DNA of 64,000 bases from Pseudisothecium myosuroides (taxonomy: Eukaryota; Streptophyta; Bryopsida; Hypnales; Lembophyllaceae): contig OX637297.1 in the NCBI GenBank assembly GCA_951799445.1, forward strand, positions 434,001 to 498,000, written 5' to 3'. The translations under genes and the position numbers were made by a program. The number at the start of each line of letters is the position of its first letter. The stretch's first letter is position 1. Under the pieces are notes generated by a model. That model searched no databases and had not been told where the DNA came from. It saw nothing but the letters and a program-made list of their open reading frames with translations. Positions 10,220 through 23,009 of the stretch are shown here, one piece after another.

Positions 10220-11688
10220 GTCCACTTCTTCTTGTTTTCGAATGCAGCTTTAGTGCGCCTCGCATTGGTGACAGCTCCGGCTTCTGTGTCCTCTTTTGGA
10301 TTGTGCGGCGATCCCATCTCCTCCCAGACATTTCGGGTGCCCAGAATGTTAGTAGCCCACGACGGCTGAATCGCTTGGAAATGGTTGACTCTGTTGAAGT
10401 AGGCCGATATAGAACGAAGTGTCTCTTTGTCCTCCGTCCATGCAATATAGCAATTCTAGGTCCTGAAGTCCTTGATCGTGGCCGGGTCAATGTTGAACTT
10501 TGGATCCTCCATGAGCTTGCTGGCCCAGACACTGTGCTGACCGTTAATGATGTAGAATTTTCCGTCCTTGATCTCAGTCCACGAGCCGTCCCCTTCCCTT
10601 GTTGGCTTCTTCGTCGGCATGACGCAGAGTGTTTGCCGGTGATTGTGATGGGCATATTGTAGAGATAGTGCATCATGCCCTCAATGATAGTTTGTTCCTT
10701 GCTCCGGATATTTAATGATGCCGGAGCCTGGATCAGCTTGTCAATGGTGAGCTCCTTCTTCTCCATCTTGTAGAGAAACACATCTGCGCAGGTCTTCTAG
10801 AAATTCTTGTACGCCTCATTGGACTCCTCATAGTCCGGGTTCCGGTTTGTTTGCAGCGACTCTGGGACTATACTCATGTCCTGGCTTATGTCGTCCACAC
10901 CCGAGTGCTCTCCAGTTTTCTCAGCTGGGCCCACCGCTGATGTGGTAGCCAAATTGCTCTTCGCAAGTGGAACGTTTGGAGCTTCCGTTGGCTGCTTGTT
11001 GCGCGTACCCTGTCGTGATGTCTGCCCTTGGGTCTGGTTGTCTATAGACAACTGACTGGGTCCTTGGCTTCCGGCGTTCAGTGAGACGCTCCTGGCAGCC
11101 TTGCTTTGACGGTCGATTTGAATTTTGGTTTTCAGAACTGCAAAGTCCTGGAAGAGACCTCGGATTTTTGCATATAGCCTCCGACCAGTGAGAGGCTCTC
11201 CATTAGGTTTCTGGAAGCACTTCTCGTTCACCTTCTCCTCCAATTCCTTAATGTCATTCTGAAACAACGTTGTCTCCAGGGACTCCATAAAGTGGGTTAC
11301 ATAGAAAGGAATCAGCCGGGAGTCGAATCAGCCGGGAGTGCAGGGTGAAGTTGTATTGCTTGTCTGCTGGAAGGTCGTTTTGTGTGGTTATGTAGTGAAC
11401 CTTGATGGTGGGGAAGACGTCCTCCACAACGTCTTTTATTCTTTCGTCATATGAGAGAAGGAGGTAGGTGTCCATCCCTTTATACTTCACGGCGAAGCAT
11501 ATTTGCTCTGAGCACGGGATCATCATGAGAGTCCAGCTATCCACCTTCTCTGGAAACACAAACTCCCAGTACTCTCCATCATTGAGGAAGTCATCTCCTT
11601 CCCCTTCGTCTTCCACTCGCTGGACCTCGGACTTCTTGTAGTAGTGCGCGAGTTTCTCGACCTGACTCTCCATCCTGCAACATGACAT
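10220..11688 (-). pseudogene. 5' part of the minus-strand element gene with a DGQHR/ParB-like motif
   Basis: Reading starts near GATGGAGAGTCAGG at 11676, after a possible acceptor TTGCAG. An acidic N-terminus leads to a coiled-coil-like stretch (FQNDIKELEEKVNEK), a Gln/Ser/Thr-rich linker, then a folded part with FYIINGQHSVWASKLM. That motif resembles the DGQHR (DndB-like) and ParB-like pattern and is followed by SISAYFNRVNHF and SWATNILGTRNVW. Damage: a 16-bp tandem duplication at 11311-11342 shifts the frame, TAG stops occur at 10799-10797 and 10458-10456, and there is a further frameshift near 10630. The 3' donor is probably GGAC/GTTAAGT at 10219, but phase to the next exon is off by one, so another indel or a different splice site is needed. 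Confidence 0.6.
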
Positions 11689-11739
11689 ATTTATAGGATC
11701 GGGTAAGCAATTTTATATAGAGTTCTCTTTGTAGATTTC

Positions 11740-12766
11740 AGCTCGATTCGAGCTAAGCAGTCGCACTGTCTTTAAAGTTTATTTAGAGACATCTATGTTC
11801 TCTTACTTATTGAAATATTTTGTTGCATCTTTGGTATTGCTACGAGAGTGCTAATTCTATTATGGTCTGCTTGGTACTTACTTGTGATCCTTGACCTCCA
11901 CAATTTATCTAGATTACTCTTATACTCTCACATTATTAAGGGGACAATCTTTCCTACTATTTGATTGTCTTTGTTCGATTACCAGCTCGATTCAAGCTGA
12001 ATCAAGGTTGTAAGTGAGAAATCCTCTGGGTTATTTGGTTTTCTTTGGTCCTTTATTTTTTTTAAATAATTGTTTGAAGACGTCTTTGCTTGTGAGCTTG
12101 TTTTGTATTTTGTTTCTACAGTTATTGTATTTATTTGTGTCCAAGTTAGCTCGAATCGAGCTGACTAGATGATTCCATGGTGTGCCTCCCGAGTATTGGT
12201 TTCTACAGGTTTCCAGTTCAATTTAGGTTTTAATTCTGTTTCGAGTTAGCTCGAATCGAGCTATGTTGTATATCCCTTTCCTCTTAATATCTACTTTGCT
12301 GGCTCGTATCATGTTCGTTAGACTTGACTGTTGACTCGCTATTAGTCTTTCCGCTGCTTCTACTTGTGTTTCAGCCTATGAATATTATTTTTTAGCTCGA
12401 TTCAAGTTGGTGTGTTTAGCTCTCTCTCAGTATTCCATCTTCTTGTCAACTTTTGTTTAGCTCGAGTCGGGCTGAGTGGCTGGACCCTGCTGTTTTACAT
12501 TCCGGTTCTGCAGTCTTTAAATGGCTACATTTCTAGAGTATTCTATTTTTTGCCTGCTCTATGCACGCTGCTACAGGTATTTAGCTCGAGTCAAGCTGAT
12601 ATAGAGGTTATTTTTTCCATTTTCGTCAGCGGATGGAGTACAATTTATTTAATTGTTCAGGTTTTGTGGCATGCAAGTTACGTTTTCACGATTGGTTTGA
12701 GGGATTACAGCTCGACTCGAGCTAAATTCATAAACCCTGCGAGTGAATTTTAGCTCGGCTCGAGCT
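11740..12766. repeat. Cluster of nine AGCTCGANTCGAGCT dyads upstream of the minus-strand gene
   Basis: Copies start at 11740, 11984, 12148, 12248, 12394, 12459, 12593, 12709 and 12752. Four (11740, 12148, 12248, 12709) are perfect palindromes with a free central base. Spacing is irregular, so this is not a simple tandem array. The cluster sits 5' of the minus-strand gene and could be subterminal transposon repeats, binding sites of the element's own protein, or part of a 5' intron. A plus-strand open frame at 12412-12753 is an accident of this region. Confidence 0.85.
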
Positions 12767-12779
12767 AAAATTGCTTCGA

Positions 12780-14400
12780 GCTTCACTATTCGGACCTCTG
12801 ATGGTTTCCAGTGTAAGTTGGCCTGGACAAATCCTAAACAAACCCTAAGCAGACCCTAAACAGACCCTGAAAACCAGAAACAATATGAATCCCAACCCTA
12901 CCCAAACCCTAAAGACATAAAAGCATTCAACCCCAGCACAATCATGCACACGTTCAGAAACCTAACTGGACGACACGCCTAAATCCACAGCAAAATTGAC
13001 AACCAACCACACTCGTTGTCAAGCACAGTAACTGCAACCACTTCCAGCAACATGACACTGTAAGAACCTTATACGATTTCATACAAAAAAACATAGCCAA
13101 AGAATTGGAGCATCCATTTGCACGATCCACCTACAAAACACGCAACAAACGAATAGGAACAGTCTCTTCAATTTTCAACGGACTACGACAAACAATGAAG
13201 AAGAAGCTAATCAAGCAAAAAAGAATTCAAGGGCAATTAGCAAAATAAACTCACCGTAAAATCCCTAAAGTCTTCTTCCCCCGGGCTGACTTCACGAGAT
13301 CTGAGGTCAGCTACAACTGCAGTCGTCACTCCAGGCTGCAATTGCTGAAAGAACGGAAATCGTCGCAGAATCTCTGCAAAATACACCACTTCAGATGATG
13401 TCACTTACACGGCTCTAAAATCGTCACACAGGGAACTCCTAGAATTAGCGCAACACAAACGAAGCCTCTCATATATGTGCTAATGGACTCAATCAGATTT
13501 GTGAATTTTAGGGGAAACGGACAGATCGCAGTGAACCCTAGCATTACAGACACACTCACAATTCAAGAAACCAAAAATCACTAATTCCTCTTCAATTCTG
13601 CATGATAGGCAATTTGGATTGAAGACAAGAAACCAAGGTCGACAGCCAATCGTGGACGAGAAGGATGAACAACACAATCTATCGCTGGAAGGAAGCCGCC
13701 TGGCCTGGCGGGGAAACTCAACACTTTCATGTGATTACAATTCTCAAAAGTCCGCTTTAGACCATTTCAAATCATCACGCGTTCACCTAGCTACCTTGCA
13801 GTCAGCATACTCAAACGAAAGGAAGAAGAAGAAGAAAACAAAATCACAATGGCTTAGGTTTAGGGTTTAGCAGCTCACCCTAAAACATGTATGCACGCTC
13901 CAACTCAGTTGCTCAACCACCGCCAAGAGAACTTCGACACACCGTGAAAATCTACCACCACGAAACAAACTCCCTCGTCGCAGTCCAGGCTGCCAACGCA
14001 AGAAAAGCGTCTGCCGTCGCAACAGAAGGGGACTAAAAAATTCCACAAAACCCACGCTCCTGAATACGTGTTGCATGCGTGCAAGAAGGGAGAAACGACA
14101 AGCGGAAAGGTACGCAAACAAAGCGCTCACTAAACCTGGCACAAACGGGAGAGAAATCTGGGAAACAGTGAGCGCCAAACCCTAAGAAAAATCCTGAAAA
14201 CCCTACCCGTTTCCCGCTCGCGCCAATCGGTACCTGGAGCATATCCGTTTCATACCTGCAAAAATCGATACCCGGTTGATAACCGACCTTCAATACTTGT
14301 ATCCGTATATGCATACCCGCCTTGTTTATTGATAACCGGACCTGAACCATACCCAATCGTAAATGTTGGCCTAAACCCTAGTAACTTTACCCTAGTAGTT
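12780..14400. other. Non-coding stretch with scattered ACCCTAAA-like words
   Basis: From 12830 to 12910 the words AAACCCTAA, CAGACCCTAAA and ACCCTACCC recur without forming a telomeric array. Around 14220-14340, words such as GATACCCG, ATATCCG and GATAACCG recur. Small open frames on both strands lack recognisable motifs. I see no gene. Confidence 0.45.
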
Positions 14401-16250
14401 TATCCTACACGAGTAAACTATTTTTTATTTTTTACATTGACATTCCACTATAAATAAATATGTCAGTATTGTTATATAGAAGTACGCAATACTTTTGAAT
14501 TACATATTGATGTAATTATATCATAAACCTGCAGTTGTAGAAACTGAAGTATCTATAGAATTGTTTATTCACGTAAATGGCTTGCAAAAGAATATATTTT
14601 TTGGTGTAAGGCAATATAATTCTTAAGACAAATTGAACGTACGTTCACTATGTTCAGTACGAAGCACACTCAAATCTCTAAATTTGAGAGGGATCAAAAT
14701 GTGAGTTTGTCACACTTGAACACCTACATGTTGACCGTGCAAAAAAAAAATTCATGATAATGAGTGAAACTATCTACTTCTAGGAAACAAGTAAAGCTCA
14801 TTTTTTTGATGTAAAACTACTTTGCACTGTAAAACCATTTTCCATAGAATTGCAAGAATATACATGCAATAATAGTATTGGCCTAAATTTAAAATTATTA
14901 GTCTTCCAAAATAGATGCAAAAGGAGACCCGGTTGCTAATTTGTAGAATTATTTGTATAGTACGAAGGCGTTCCAATTATTAAAACAACCATGAACAACC
15001 ATTTTTATTATAAATAGTACGTGCAGGGTATTAATTTTTTGATTTAAAAGAAAACCCCTCAAAAAAATTACTCTAAATAGATAGTGCAGTATTTGAAAGT
15101 ATTTGAAAGAACTTTAAAACAACAACTTATGAAGTTTGTATGCTCCAATGATTGTTCAAAATATAATATAGAGTTAAAGTTGGAAATAATTCATAGACTG
15201 AGTCTACTAGTAAAAGTACACTTAGTAAGTCAAATCATGGTCTCCATTTCTTAATTAACCAAAGGAGCTTAATAAAAAATTGACTCTGTGTTGTATTTAA
15301 AAAAAATTTAAGAGCAAGAAATCATATATTTGATATAGGTATGTGTAATTCAAAAATATAGAAGTGCAAAATGATATAATTAAAACATTTATGGAGGGTC
15401 CATGAATACAGTAATTTCATGGTCTCTACTTTTGAATTTATAAAAGGAACTTTATTCAATGATTGACCATCCACTACCTATATTTTGAAGCACTTAAGAA
15501 CAAAAAGTCATAAGGTTAATATGGATACGTAAGAGGATAAAAATATAGGAATTGGGAAAAAATCAAAGATTTACATTGTATTCATGAAGATACTAATTTC
15601 ATGGGTTCTATCTTTTAATATATATAAAACCTTAAATATAGAATTTTGTATAAGAAGGCTTAAACTTTATATTTGAACGTGTGAAAAAAAAAGGCAAATT
15701 TTGATTTCTGAATCTATAGATTTAGACTCAACATACTTAAGTTTTGATAATCTACCATAAAACTTTCATGAAGAACTTTATTTTCCTCCGTGGATTGTAT
15801 ACCCTTTTTATTCCCTCTGCAGATTTAAAAAAAGGTAGAATGAACAAATCTCATACTTTAATGGCCTTCCACTCCAAATATCATGGAATTCGTACAAACA
15901 AGACAAACAAAAGGTTACAATGAAAGCATTTACGTACAAAAATCCATTAAAATAAAAATTCGTAGCCAAAATCAGTGTATGGCACAATTCATTCCCAATT
16001 TCTTTTTATTCAGAGGGACATGAAGTTCAAATGAATAAAATTTGCGCCAAAAAAAAAAATTTACATAAGAAAAAACCAATCACAACTCATATTCAAGGAG
16101 ACTAAAGTACAGGGTACATTTCATTCCCAATTTTTTTTTATTCACGGAGAGATAAAATGCAAATTAATTTAAATCAAAGATATTTATATTTCATGACTTC
16201 AGATTTTTTATATATTTCAAACTACAACATAGACTCTCTTCAACAGCATT
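14400..16250. other. AT-rich stretch, nothing recognised
   Basis: Composition is very A/T-rich, with no open frame beyond about 70 codons and no tandem periodicity that I can see. It borders the satellite block that starts near 16250. Confidence 0.5.
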
Positions 16251-17690
16251 TAATTTTTGTTCTCGTTCATTTTAGAAAAGGAGGCCCAAATTAGAGGAGC
16301 CGATGAATTTCAAATGTTTTCCACGTTTGCAACTTCTACCTTTTTTTTTGTGTCCTCCTCGTTCCGATTTCATGACTTTAGAGTATTCTTTAATTTAAAC
16401 TACAGCGGAGGAGGGGATATTTATTTTTTGTTTTTGATTATAATTATACAAACGGAGGCCCAAATGGGAGGAGCTCATGGATTTCAAATGTTTCCCACAT
16501 TTGCAACTTGTACATATTTTTTTTATTTCCTCCTCGTTCGAATTTCATGAATTTAGGAATTTTTTTAACTTAAACTACAGCGGAGGAGGAGGAATATTTC
16601 TTTTTTGTTCTCCTTGTTAATTTTAGAAAAGAAGGCCCAAATTGGAGGAGCCCATCAATTTCAAATGTTTCCCACATTTGCAACTTGTACATATTTTTTT
16701 TATTTCCTCCTTGTTCAAATTTCATGAATTTAGGAATTTTTTTAGTTTAAACTACAGCAGAGGAGGAGGAGTATTTTTTTTTGTTCTCCTTGTTAATTTT
16801 AGAAAAGAAGGCCCAAATTGGAGGAGCTCGTGAATTTCAAATGTTTTCCACATTTGCAACTTGTACATATTTTTTTTATTTCCTCCTCATTCAAATTTCA
16901 TGACTTTAGGGATTTTTTAAATTTAAACTACAGCGAAAGAGGAGGGGTATTTATTTTTTGATCTCCTCGTTAATTTTAGAAAAGAAGGCCCAAATTGGAG
17001 GAGCTCATGAATTTCAAATGTTTCCCACATTTGCAACTTGTACATATTTTTTTTATTTCCTCCTCATTCCAATTTCATGACTTTAGGGATTTTTTAAATT
17101 TAAACTACAGCGAAAGAGGAGGGATATTTATTTTTTGATCTCCTCGTTAATTTTAGAAAAGAAGGCCCACATTGGAGGAGCCCATGAATTTCAAATGTTT
17201 TCCACATTTGCAACTTGTACATATTTTTTTTATTTCCTTCTCATTCCAATTTCATGACTTTAGGGATTTTTTAAATTTAAACAACAGTGAAAGAAGAAGG
17301 GTATTTATTTTTGGTTCTCCTCGTTAATTTTAAAAAAAGAGGTCACTCAAAATTGGAGGACCTCATGGATTTCAAATGTTTTCCACATTTGCAACTTGTA
17401 CATATTTTTTTTTATTTCCTCCTCGTTCCAATTTCATGACTTTAGGGATTTTTTAAATTTAAACTACAATAAAGTATGCGGGGTATTTATTTTTTGTTAT
17501 TGTTTTCAATTATAGAAATAGAGACCCCAATGGGAGGAGCTCATGGATTTCAAATGTTTCCCACATTTGCAACTTCTACCTATTTTTTGTGTCCTCAACG
17601 TTCCAATTTCATGACTTCAGAGTTTTTTATAATTTAAACTACAGTAAAGGATGCGGGGTCTTTATTTTTTAACGAATCTGACCCAAAGTG
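16250..17690. repeat. ~177-bp satellite, subfamily 1 (about eight direct copies)
   Basis: The phrase TTTGCAACTTGTACATAT or a close variant occurs near 16328, 16500, 16679, 16854, 17030, 17208, 17390 and 17566, giving a period of 172-182 bp. Each unit also has GAAGGCCCAAATTGGAGGAG, TTCATGACTTTAGGGATT and TTAAACTACAGCG. The unit length is close to one nucleosome repeat. The array abuts subfamily 2, with which it shares the ATTTCATGAC…TAAACTACA core. Confidence 0.88.
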
Positions 17691-17694
17691 TTAT

Positions 17695-18797
17695 TTTTTA
17701 ACGAATGTTAAGTGTTATAGAATTGGTATCCAAATAAAGGTCAAAAAATATGCACAAGTTCTAAATACGCGAAGGAATAATAATTCATGAGTGCACTAAA
17801 TTTAGTGCCCCATTTCCTTACATATAGTACGAGAAAGAAAAAAAATGAATTAGCCTTGCATTGTACTTTAAAGAACTGAAATCTAAAGTGTCATGGAATT
17901 GGTATCCAAATAAAGGATCAAAAAAATGTACAAGCTGTAAATACTCCAAGGAATAAAAATTTATGAGTGCACTAAATTTAGTGCGCCATTTACTAACATG
18001 AACCAGGAGAAAGAAAAAAAAAATAAACACATGCCATGTAGTTTAGAGAACTAAAATCTAAAATGTCATGGAATTGGTATCCAAAAGAAGGCCAAACAAA
18101 ATGTACAAGTTGTAAATAATGCAAGGAATAAAAATTTATAAGTGCACTCATGAATTTTTATTCCTTGGAGTATTTACAACTTGCACATTTTTTTGGTCTT
18201 CTTATGGATACCAATTCCATGACATTGGAGATATTAGTTCTCTAAACTACAGGGCATGGCTAATTCATTATTTTTTCTTTCTTACAGTATATGTAAGGAA
18301 ATGGGGCACTAAATTTAGTGCACTCATGAATTATTGTTCCTTCAAGTATTTAGAATTTGTGTATATTTTTTGGCCTTCTTATGGATACCAATTCCATGAC
18401 ATTGGAGATATTAGTTCTCTAAACTACAAGGCATGGCTAATTCATTATTTTTTCTTTCTTGCAGTATATGTAAGGAAATGGGGCACTAAATTTAGTGCAC
18501 TCATGAATTATTATTCCTCCGAGTATTTAGAACTTGTGCATATTTTTTGGCCTTCTTATGGATACCAATTCCATGACATTGGAGATATTAGTTCTCTAAA
18601 CTACAAGGCATGGCTAATTCATTGTTTTTTCTTTCTTGCAGTATATGTAAGGAAATGGGGCACTAAATTTAGTGCACTCATGAGTTATTATTCCTTCGAG
18701 TATTTAGAACTTGTGCATATTTTTGGGCCTTCTTATGGATACCAATTCCATGGCATTTGAGATTTTAGTTCTATAAAGTACAGGGCATGGCTAATTC

Positions 18798-18838
<41 letters not shown>

Positions 18839-19500
18839 TTTCTTTCTCGTGTTTCATGTTAGTAAATGGCGCACTAAATTTAGTGCACTCATGAATTATT
18901 ATTTATTCGAGTATTTAGAACTTGTACATTTTTTTGGGCCTTCTTCTGGATACCAATTCCATGACTTTTAACATTTTAGTTCTTTAAGGTATATGGCATG
19001 GCTAATTATTATTTTTTTCTTTCTCGTAGTATATATTAGGAAATGGGGCACTAAATTTAGTGCACTCATGAATTATGATTCCTTGGAGTATTTACAGCTT
19101 GTATTTTTTTGTGACCAATGTTTTGGATACCAATTCCATGACATTTGAGATTTTAGTTCTTTAAACTACAAGGCATGGCTAATTCAATTTTTCTTCTTGC
19201 TTGTACAATATATTAGAAAATGGGGCACTAAATGTAGTGCACTCATGAATTATTATTCCTTGGAGAGCTTACAACTTGTAGATTTTTATTTGCAATGTTT
19301 TGGATACCAATTCTATGACATTTGAGATTTTAGTTCTTCAAACTTCAGGGCATGGCCAACTAATTTTTTTTCCTTCTCATCGTACAAATAAAAAAATGGG
19401 GCACTAAATTTGGTGAACTTATGAATTATTATTTGTAGGAGTATTGAGAACTTGCACATTTTTTTGGCCTTGTTTTGGATACCAACTTCATGACATTTTT
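17695..19500. repeat. ~177-bp satellite, subfamily 2, with an orientation switch at ~18145
   Basis: Between about 17695 and 18140 units run in reverse orientation; from about 18145 onward about seven units run forward. The centre (18123-18166) is itself a dyad, AAGGAATAAAAATT…AATTTTTATTCCTT. In the forward part the period is exactly 177 bp over three units, so one frame stays open for 213 codons and translates into a 59-residue repeat; this is not evidence for a gene. Most units contain GCACTAAATTTAGTGC, a perfect 16-bp palindrome. One unit is expanded by an (AT)n tract at about 18800-18832. Confidence 0.88.
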
Positions 19501-19900
19501 TAATATTTAAAATTTAGGACTGGACTCAGTTCTTTAAAGTTACGTGGTAAATTAAAAGAAATAGATGTTGATTTGAATGCAATCATGGATTTGAAAGTAA
19601 TGTTTAGGAAATTTTCAACTTCTACATTTTTTTGGTCCACACCCACGTGGACTTCATTTGTGATTCATGGATTTTTTCATATTTGAAAATCAGGGCTAGA
19701 TCCAATTCCTCAAAGTTATGTGGTAAATAAAAAGAATTGGGTGTTGATTTGAATGCGTTCATGGATTTGAAAGTAATGTTTAGCAAATGTGCAACTTCTA
19801 CATTTTTTTGGTCCACACCTACGTGGACTTCATTTGTGATTCATGGATTTTTTCATACTTAAAATTCAGGGCTGGACTCAATTCTTTAACGAATTTGACC
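19500..19900. repeat. ~177-bp satellite, subfamily 3 (two copies)
   Basis: Two units starting near 19537 and 19714 share TGGATTTGAAAGTAATGTTT, CAACTTCTACATTTTTTTGG and CACGTGGACTTC or CTACGTGGACTTC. The period of ~177 bp and the words ATTCATGGATTTTTTCAT and TTCAGGGCTGG suggest a diverged relative of the neighbouring subfamilies. Confidence 0.75.
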
Positions 19901-20338
19901 CAAAGCATACAGTTTACTGTCTTCTACCAAATATCCAGGATAAATTTTTTGAGCATATACATCATATCTATCTAAATACTACTTCTATTCCAAATAATAT
20001 TGAAGTTACTTATTTATATTTCAATTGTAAAGCTTTTTGAAAGTGAATCATTGGCTGTGTACGTTGTATTGTAGAGGGTATTTTTAAGAAAATGTTTGCA
20101 AGGACTAAGGGGCGCACTGGCTTTATTTCTTGACGTTTGCACCTATGGTGTAAAAGTTATGAAATTTGGAAGTTCTCATTCAAAGAAGGAAATAGGAATT
20201 TATATTTTTATTGACTTTGGGCAATGGCACATTAAGGCTTACCAATTGTTTGTTAACATTCCAAATATTAACGCACTCACATTGTTTATGGGCGCACGTC
20301 CTTGAAAAGATTATGCATACCTTAAGTTTGGCTCAGTA

Positions 20339-22960
20339 TTTGTTTTGTTTTGTTTTGTTTGTTACTTTCAGATCTTCTGAACCGTGCATCCTCGGGCACG
20401 TTCTTGGTATTGTTGGAAAGCCCTCGGCAAGGAGGGATGCACGGGCTTCATTTTGTGACATGTAAAAGTATTATGCATAACTTGTACATATTTGAGTTAT
20501 TTTCGTCCTTTTGAATTACTAAGTTATGCTAAATGAAGTATCTTTTTAACCGTGTGTGAATTTGTCCCGTTATGAATACCATTCGAAAGCCCTTGACAAG
20601 GAGGGGTGCAAGCGCTTTTTTTCGTGGCGTATGGACGTAACGATGGTGGGAAAGTTACAAGCTTTGGAGGTCTTCTTTGGTTTTAAAAATGACTTACATT
20701 TTTTGGGGGGGGCGATGGCACAGGGCACACTAGTGACTAATGGGATTGGATTTATTTAATCCATACCTTTTGTTTGTTTGTTTGTTTGTTTGTTTGTTTT
20801 GTCCAGACTTTGTTATGTAGCTTAGGCTTTGCTATTTAATCAAGCTTGTAGAAGTCTTTAACAATTTTCGGTAGTATAATTAAAACCGAGAAGTAATTTT
20901 ATGACCTAGTAATATCTCAGGCACTTTTCTTCTACAAGAAGTGACCAACATCTAATCATCTATAGACAAAATGGTGGTACATGTTAAATCAACAAGTTTG
21001 TACACCTAACCTGTACAAACTACCTACTTCCTGAACCAAATCCAGCTACTGATTTTGTATCAAATCTGTGCTTGCACACATAATATCAAAATTACTTAAC
21101 GTCTTAAAATCATTAACGGACTTTAGTAATAGCCCTTGCAAAAGGGTGGCTATGATTATGCGGCTCTATGCATGCATTAATGGGCTGCATGGGCTGTTCA
21201 AGAACCCCCCAGGCTATGTGATCAATATGGTCTAAACTTGCTTTCCAAATGGCCATACAACATACATTGATTGATAGCTTGATTAGTATGTTTTAAAGTT
21301 GATTAAATCCTATTGTTCATACATCTCATTGAGACGGGAAGATCAACAGGCACCCATGCATTAGGATGTGATGTACACCATAGTACTGATTGGTATTGAC
21401 TTAGATCAGCACAACTAAAAGACCAGTGCAGTACTGGAACTTGCATCGGTTTTTACAGACTCAAATGTTAGATGGATCATATAATTACTTTGGATAAATA
21501 TCATTCACCAAAGTTGAGTTCAAAGACAATGGGATGAATCATAGACAAAATAAGAATCAAAATTGTGCCCTGAACTAACAGGGATGTTCCAGAAAAGTTT
21601 TGTTTGTTTGTTTGTTTGTTTTGTTTGTCACGTTCATATTTCCTAGACCGTGCGTCTTCCATTAGTGTGCTTGGTGCCGTTGGAAAGCCCTTGGCGAGGA
21701 GGGATGCACGAAGTTCGTTTCGTTGGGTTTGAAGTTACAGTGTAGAAGTTATTGAATTTAGAAGTATTTATGGATCAAAAAATTAAGAAATTACTTTTAC
21801 TTGGATTTTGGTTGCGTTCTTTGTACCGTCGAAAAGCGTTCCGTGAAGAGGGGTGCACGGGCTCTGTTTTGTGGCGTTTGGACGTACATTGTGAAAGTCA
21901 TGGTTTTTTCAATTATTTGTGGATCTTTAACATTACTAAATTATGCTAAATTATATATCTTTTGAACCGTGTGACAATTTGTTATGTTTTTGGTACCATT
22001 AGGAAGCGCTCAACGAGGACGGGTGCACACGCTTTGTTTTGTGGCCTTTGGACTTTGGAGATGCACTGGGAAAGTTCTGAGTTTAGGATGTTTTTTTCTT
22101 TGAAGAATAATTTTTACTTTTGTTTTCGTTGTAACAACAGGGCTATAGTATTGTACATGACTGAACTTTTTTCTTGAAGATGCACTTTAATGTACAATAT
22201 ATCATGCATTTCATATGGTCTTATAATTACCTGAAATGTATCTTTAAAATATTTTGAACTTCTGCATTTCTTTCTCTCATATCACCTTATTTGATGTATA
22301 TGGTTTTCAGGATTTTGGTTCCACAAATTGCAGGGCAAGTCATGGGTCATTTGAATTTCGTCCGTACGGATTTGGAACAAAATGACATGATTTTCGAACG
22401 CTTGAAAATCCTAAATTCATGTTTAAATCCATACCTTAAGACAGGTGGTTTGTTTTGTTTGTTTTGTCTATCACGTCGAGATCTCCCGGACCGTGCGTCC
22501 CCCGGCCGCGTGATTGGTACCGTCGGAAAGCCCCTGGCCGGGAGGGGTGCACGGGCTTGGTTTCGTTGCGTTTGGAGTTATGATGCGGAAGTTATTAAAT
22601 TTCGAAGCATTTATGGGTCAAAAAATTAGAAAATTACTTTTACTTTGATTTTTGTCGCACTCTTGGTACAGTCGTAAAGCTCTCGGCAAGGAGGGGTAAA
22701 CGGGCTTGGTTTGGTGGCATTCAGGCCTACGGTGGAAAAGTTATGGGTTTTTGAATTATTTTTGGATCTTAAAAATTAGTAAATCATGTATCTTTTGAAC
22801 CGTGCATCAATTTGTCACGTTTTTGGTACGGTTGGAAAGCCCTAGGCAAGGAGGGGTGCATGAGCTTTGTTTCATGGTGTTTGGACCTACAAAGGGAAAG
22901 TTATGCGTTTTTGAGTTATTTTGGATTCTTAAAGTTATGGGTTTTATTGTTGTTTTGGGT
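20339..22960. repeat. ~170-bp degenerate repeat family (CCGTGC…GGAAAGCCC…GGAGGGGTGCACGGGC)
   Basis: At least eight diverged monomers occur, near 20383, 20550, 21650, 21820, 21965, 22490, 22665 and 22798. They share CCGTGCGTC, TTGGTACCGTTGGAAAGCCC, AAGGAGGGGTGCACGGGC and GTGGCGTTTGGAC. Tracts of (TTTG)n at 20339, 21596 and 22448 each precede a monomer group, suggesting a higher-order unit. Open frames across the block are not conserved between monomers. About 20770-21590 is unrelated to the repeat, and I see nothing in it. Confidence 0.75.
20771..20800. repeat. (GTTT)n microsatellite
   Basis: An uninterrupted run of TTTG tetranucleotides. Similar runs stand at about 21600 and, shorter, at 20339 and 22448. 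Confidence 0.85.
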
Positions 22961-23009
22961 GTGGCAACAACACAGGGCTACACTAGTATATTCTGAAACA
23001 ATAGTAATC

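Noticed and set aside
12412..12753. A 113-codon plus-strand frame in the dyad cluster
   Set aside because: Hydrophobic, low-information translation; it crosses four dyad repeats and lacks any motif.
12830..12910. Interstitial telomere
   Set aside because: ACCCTAAA words occur but not as a contiguous heptamer array.
18119..18760. A 213-codon open frame with 59-residue repeats
   Set aside because: It is a by-product of a 177-bp satellite whose period is divisible by three. Neighbouring units with indels are not open.
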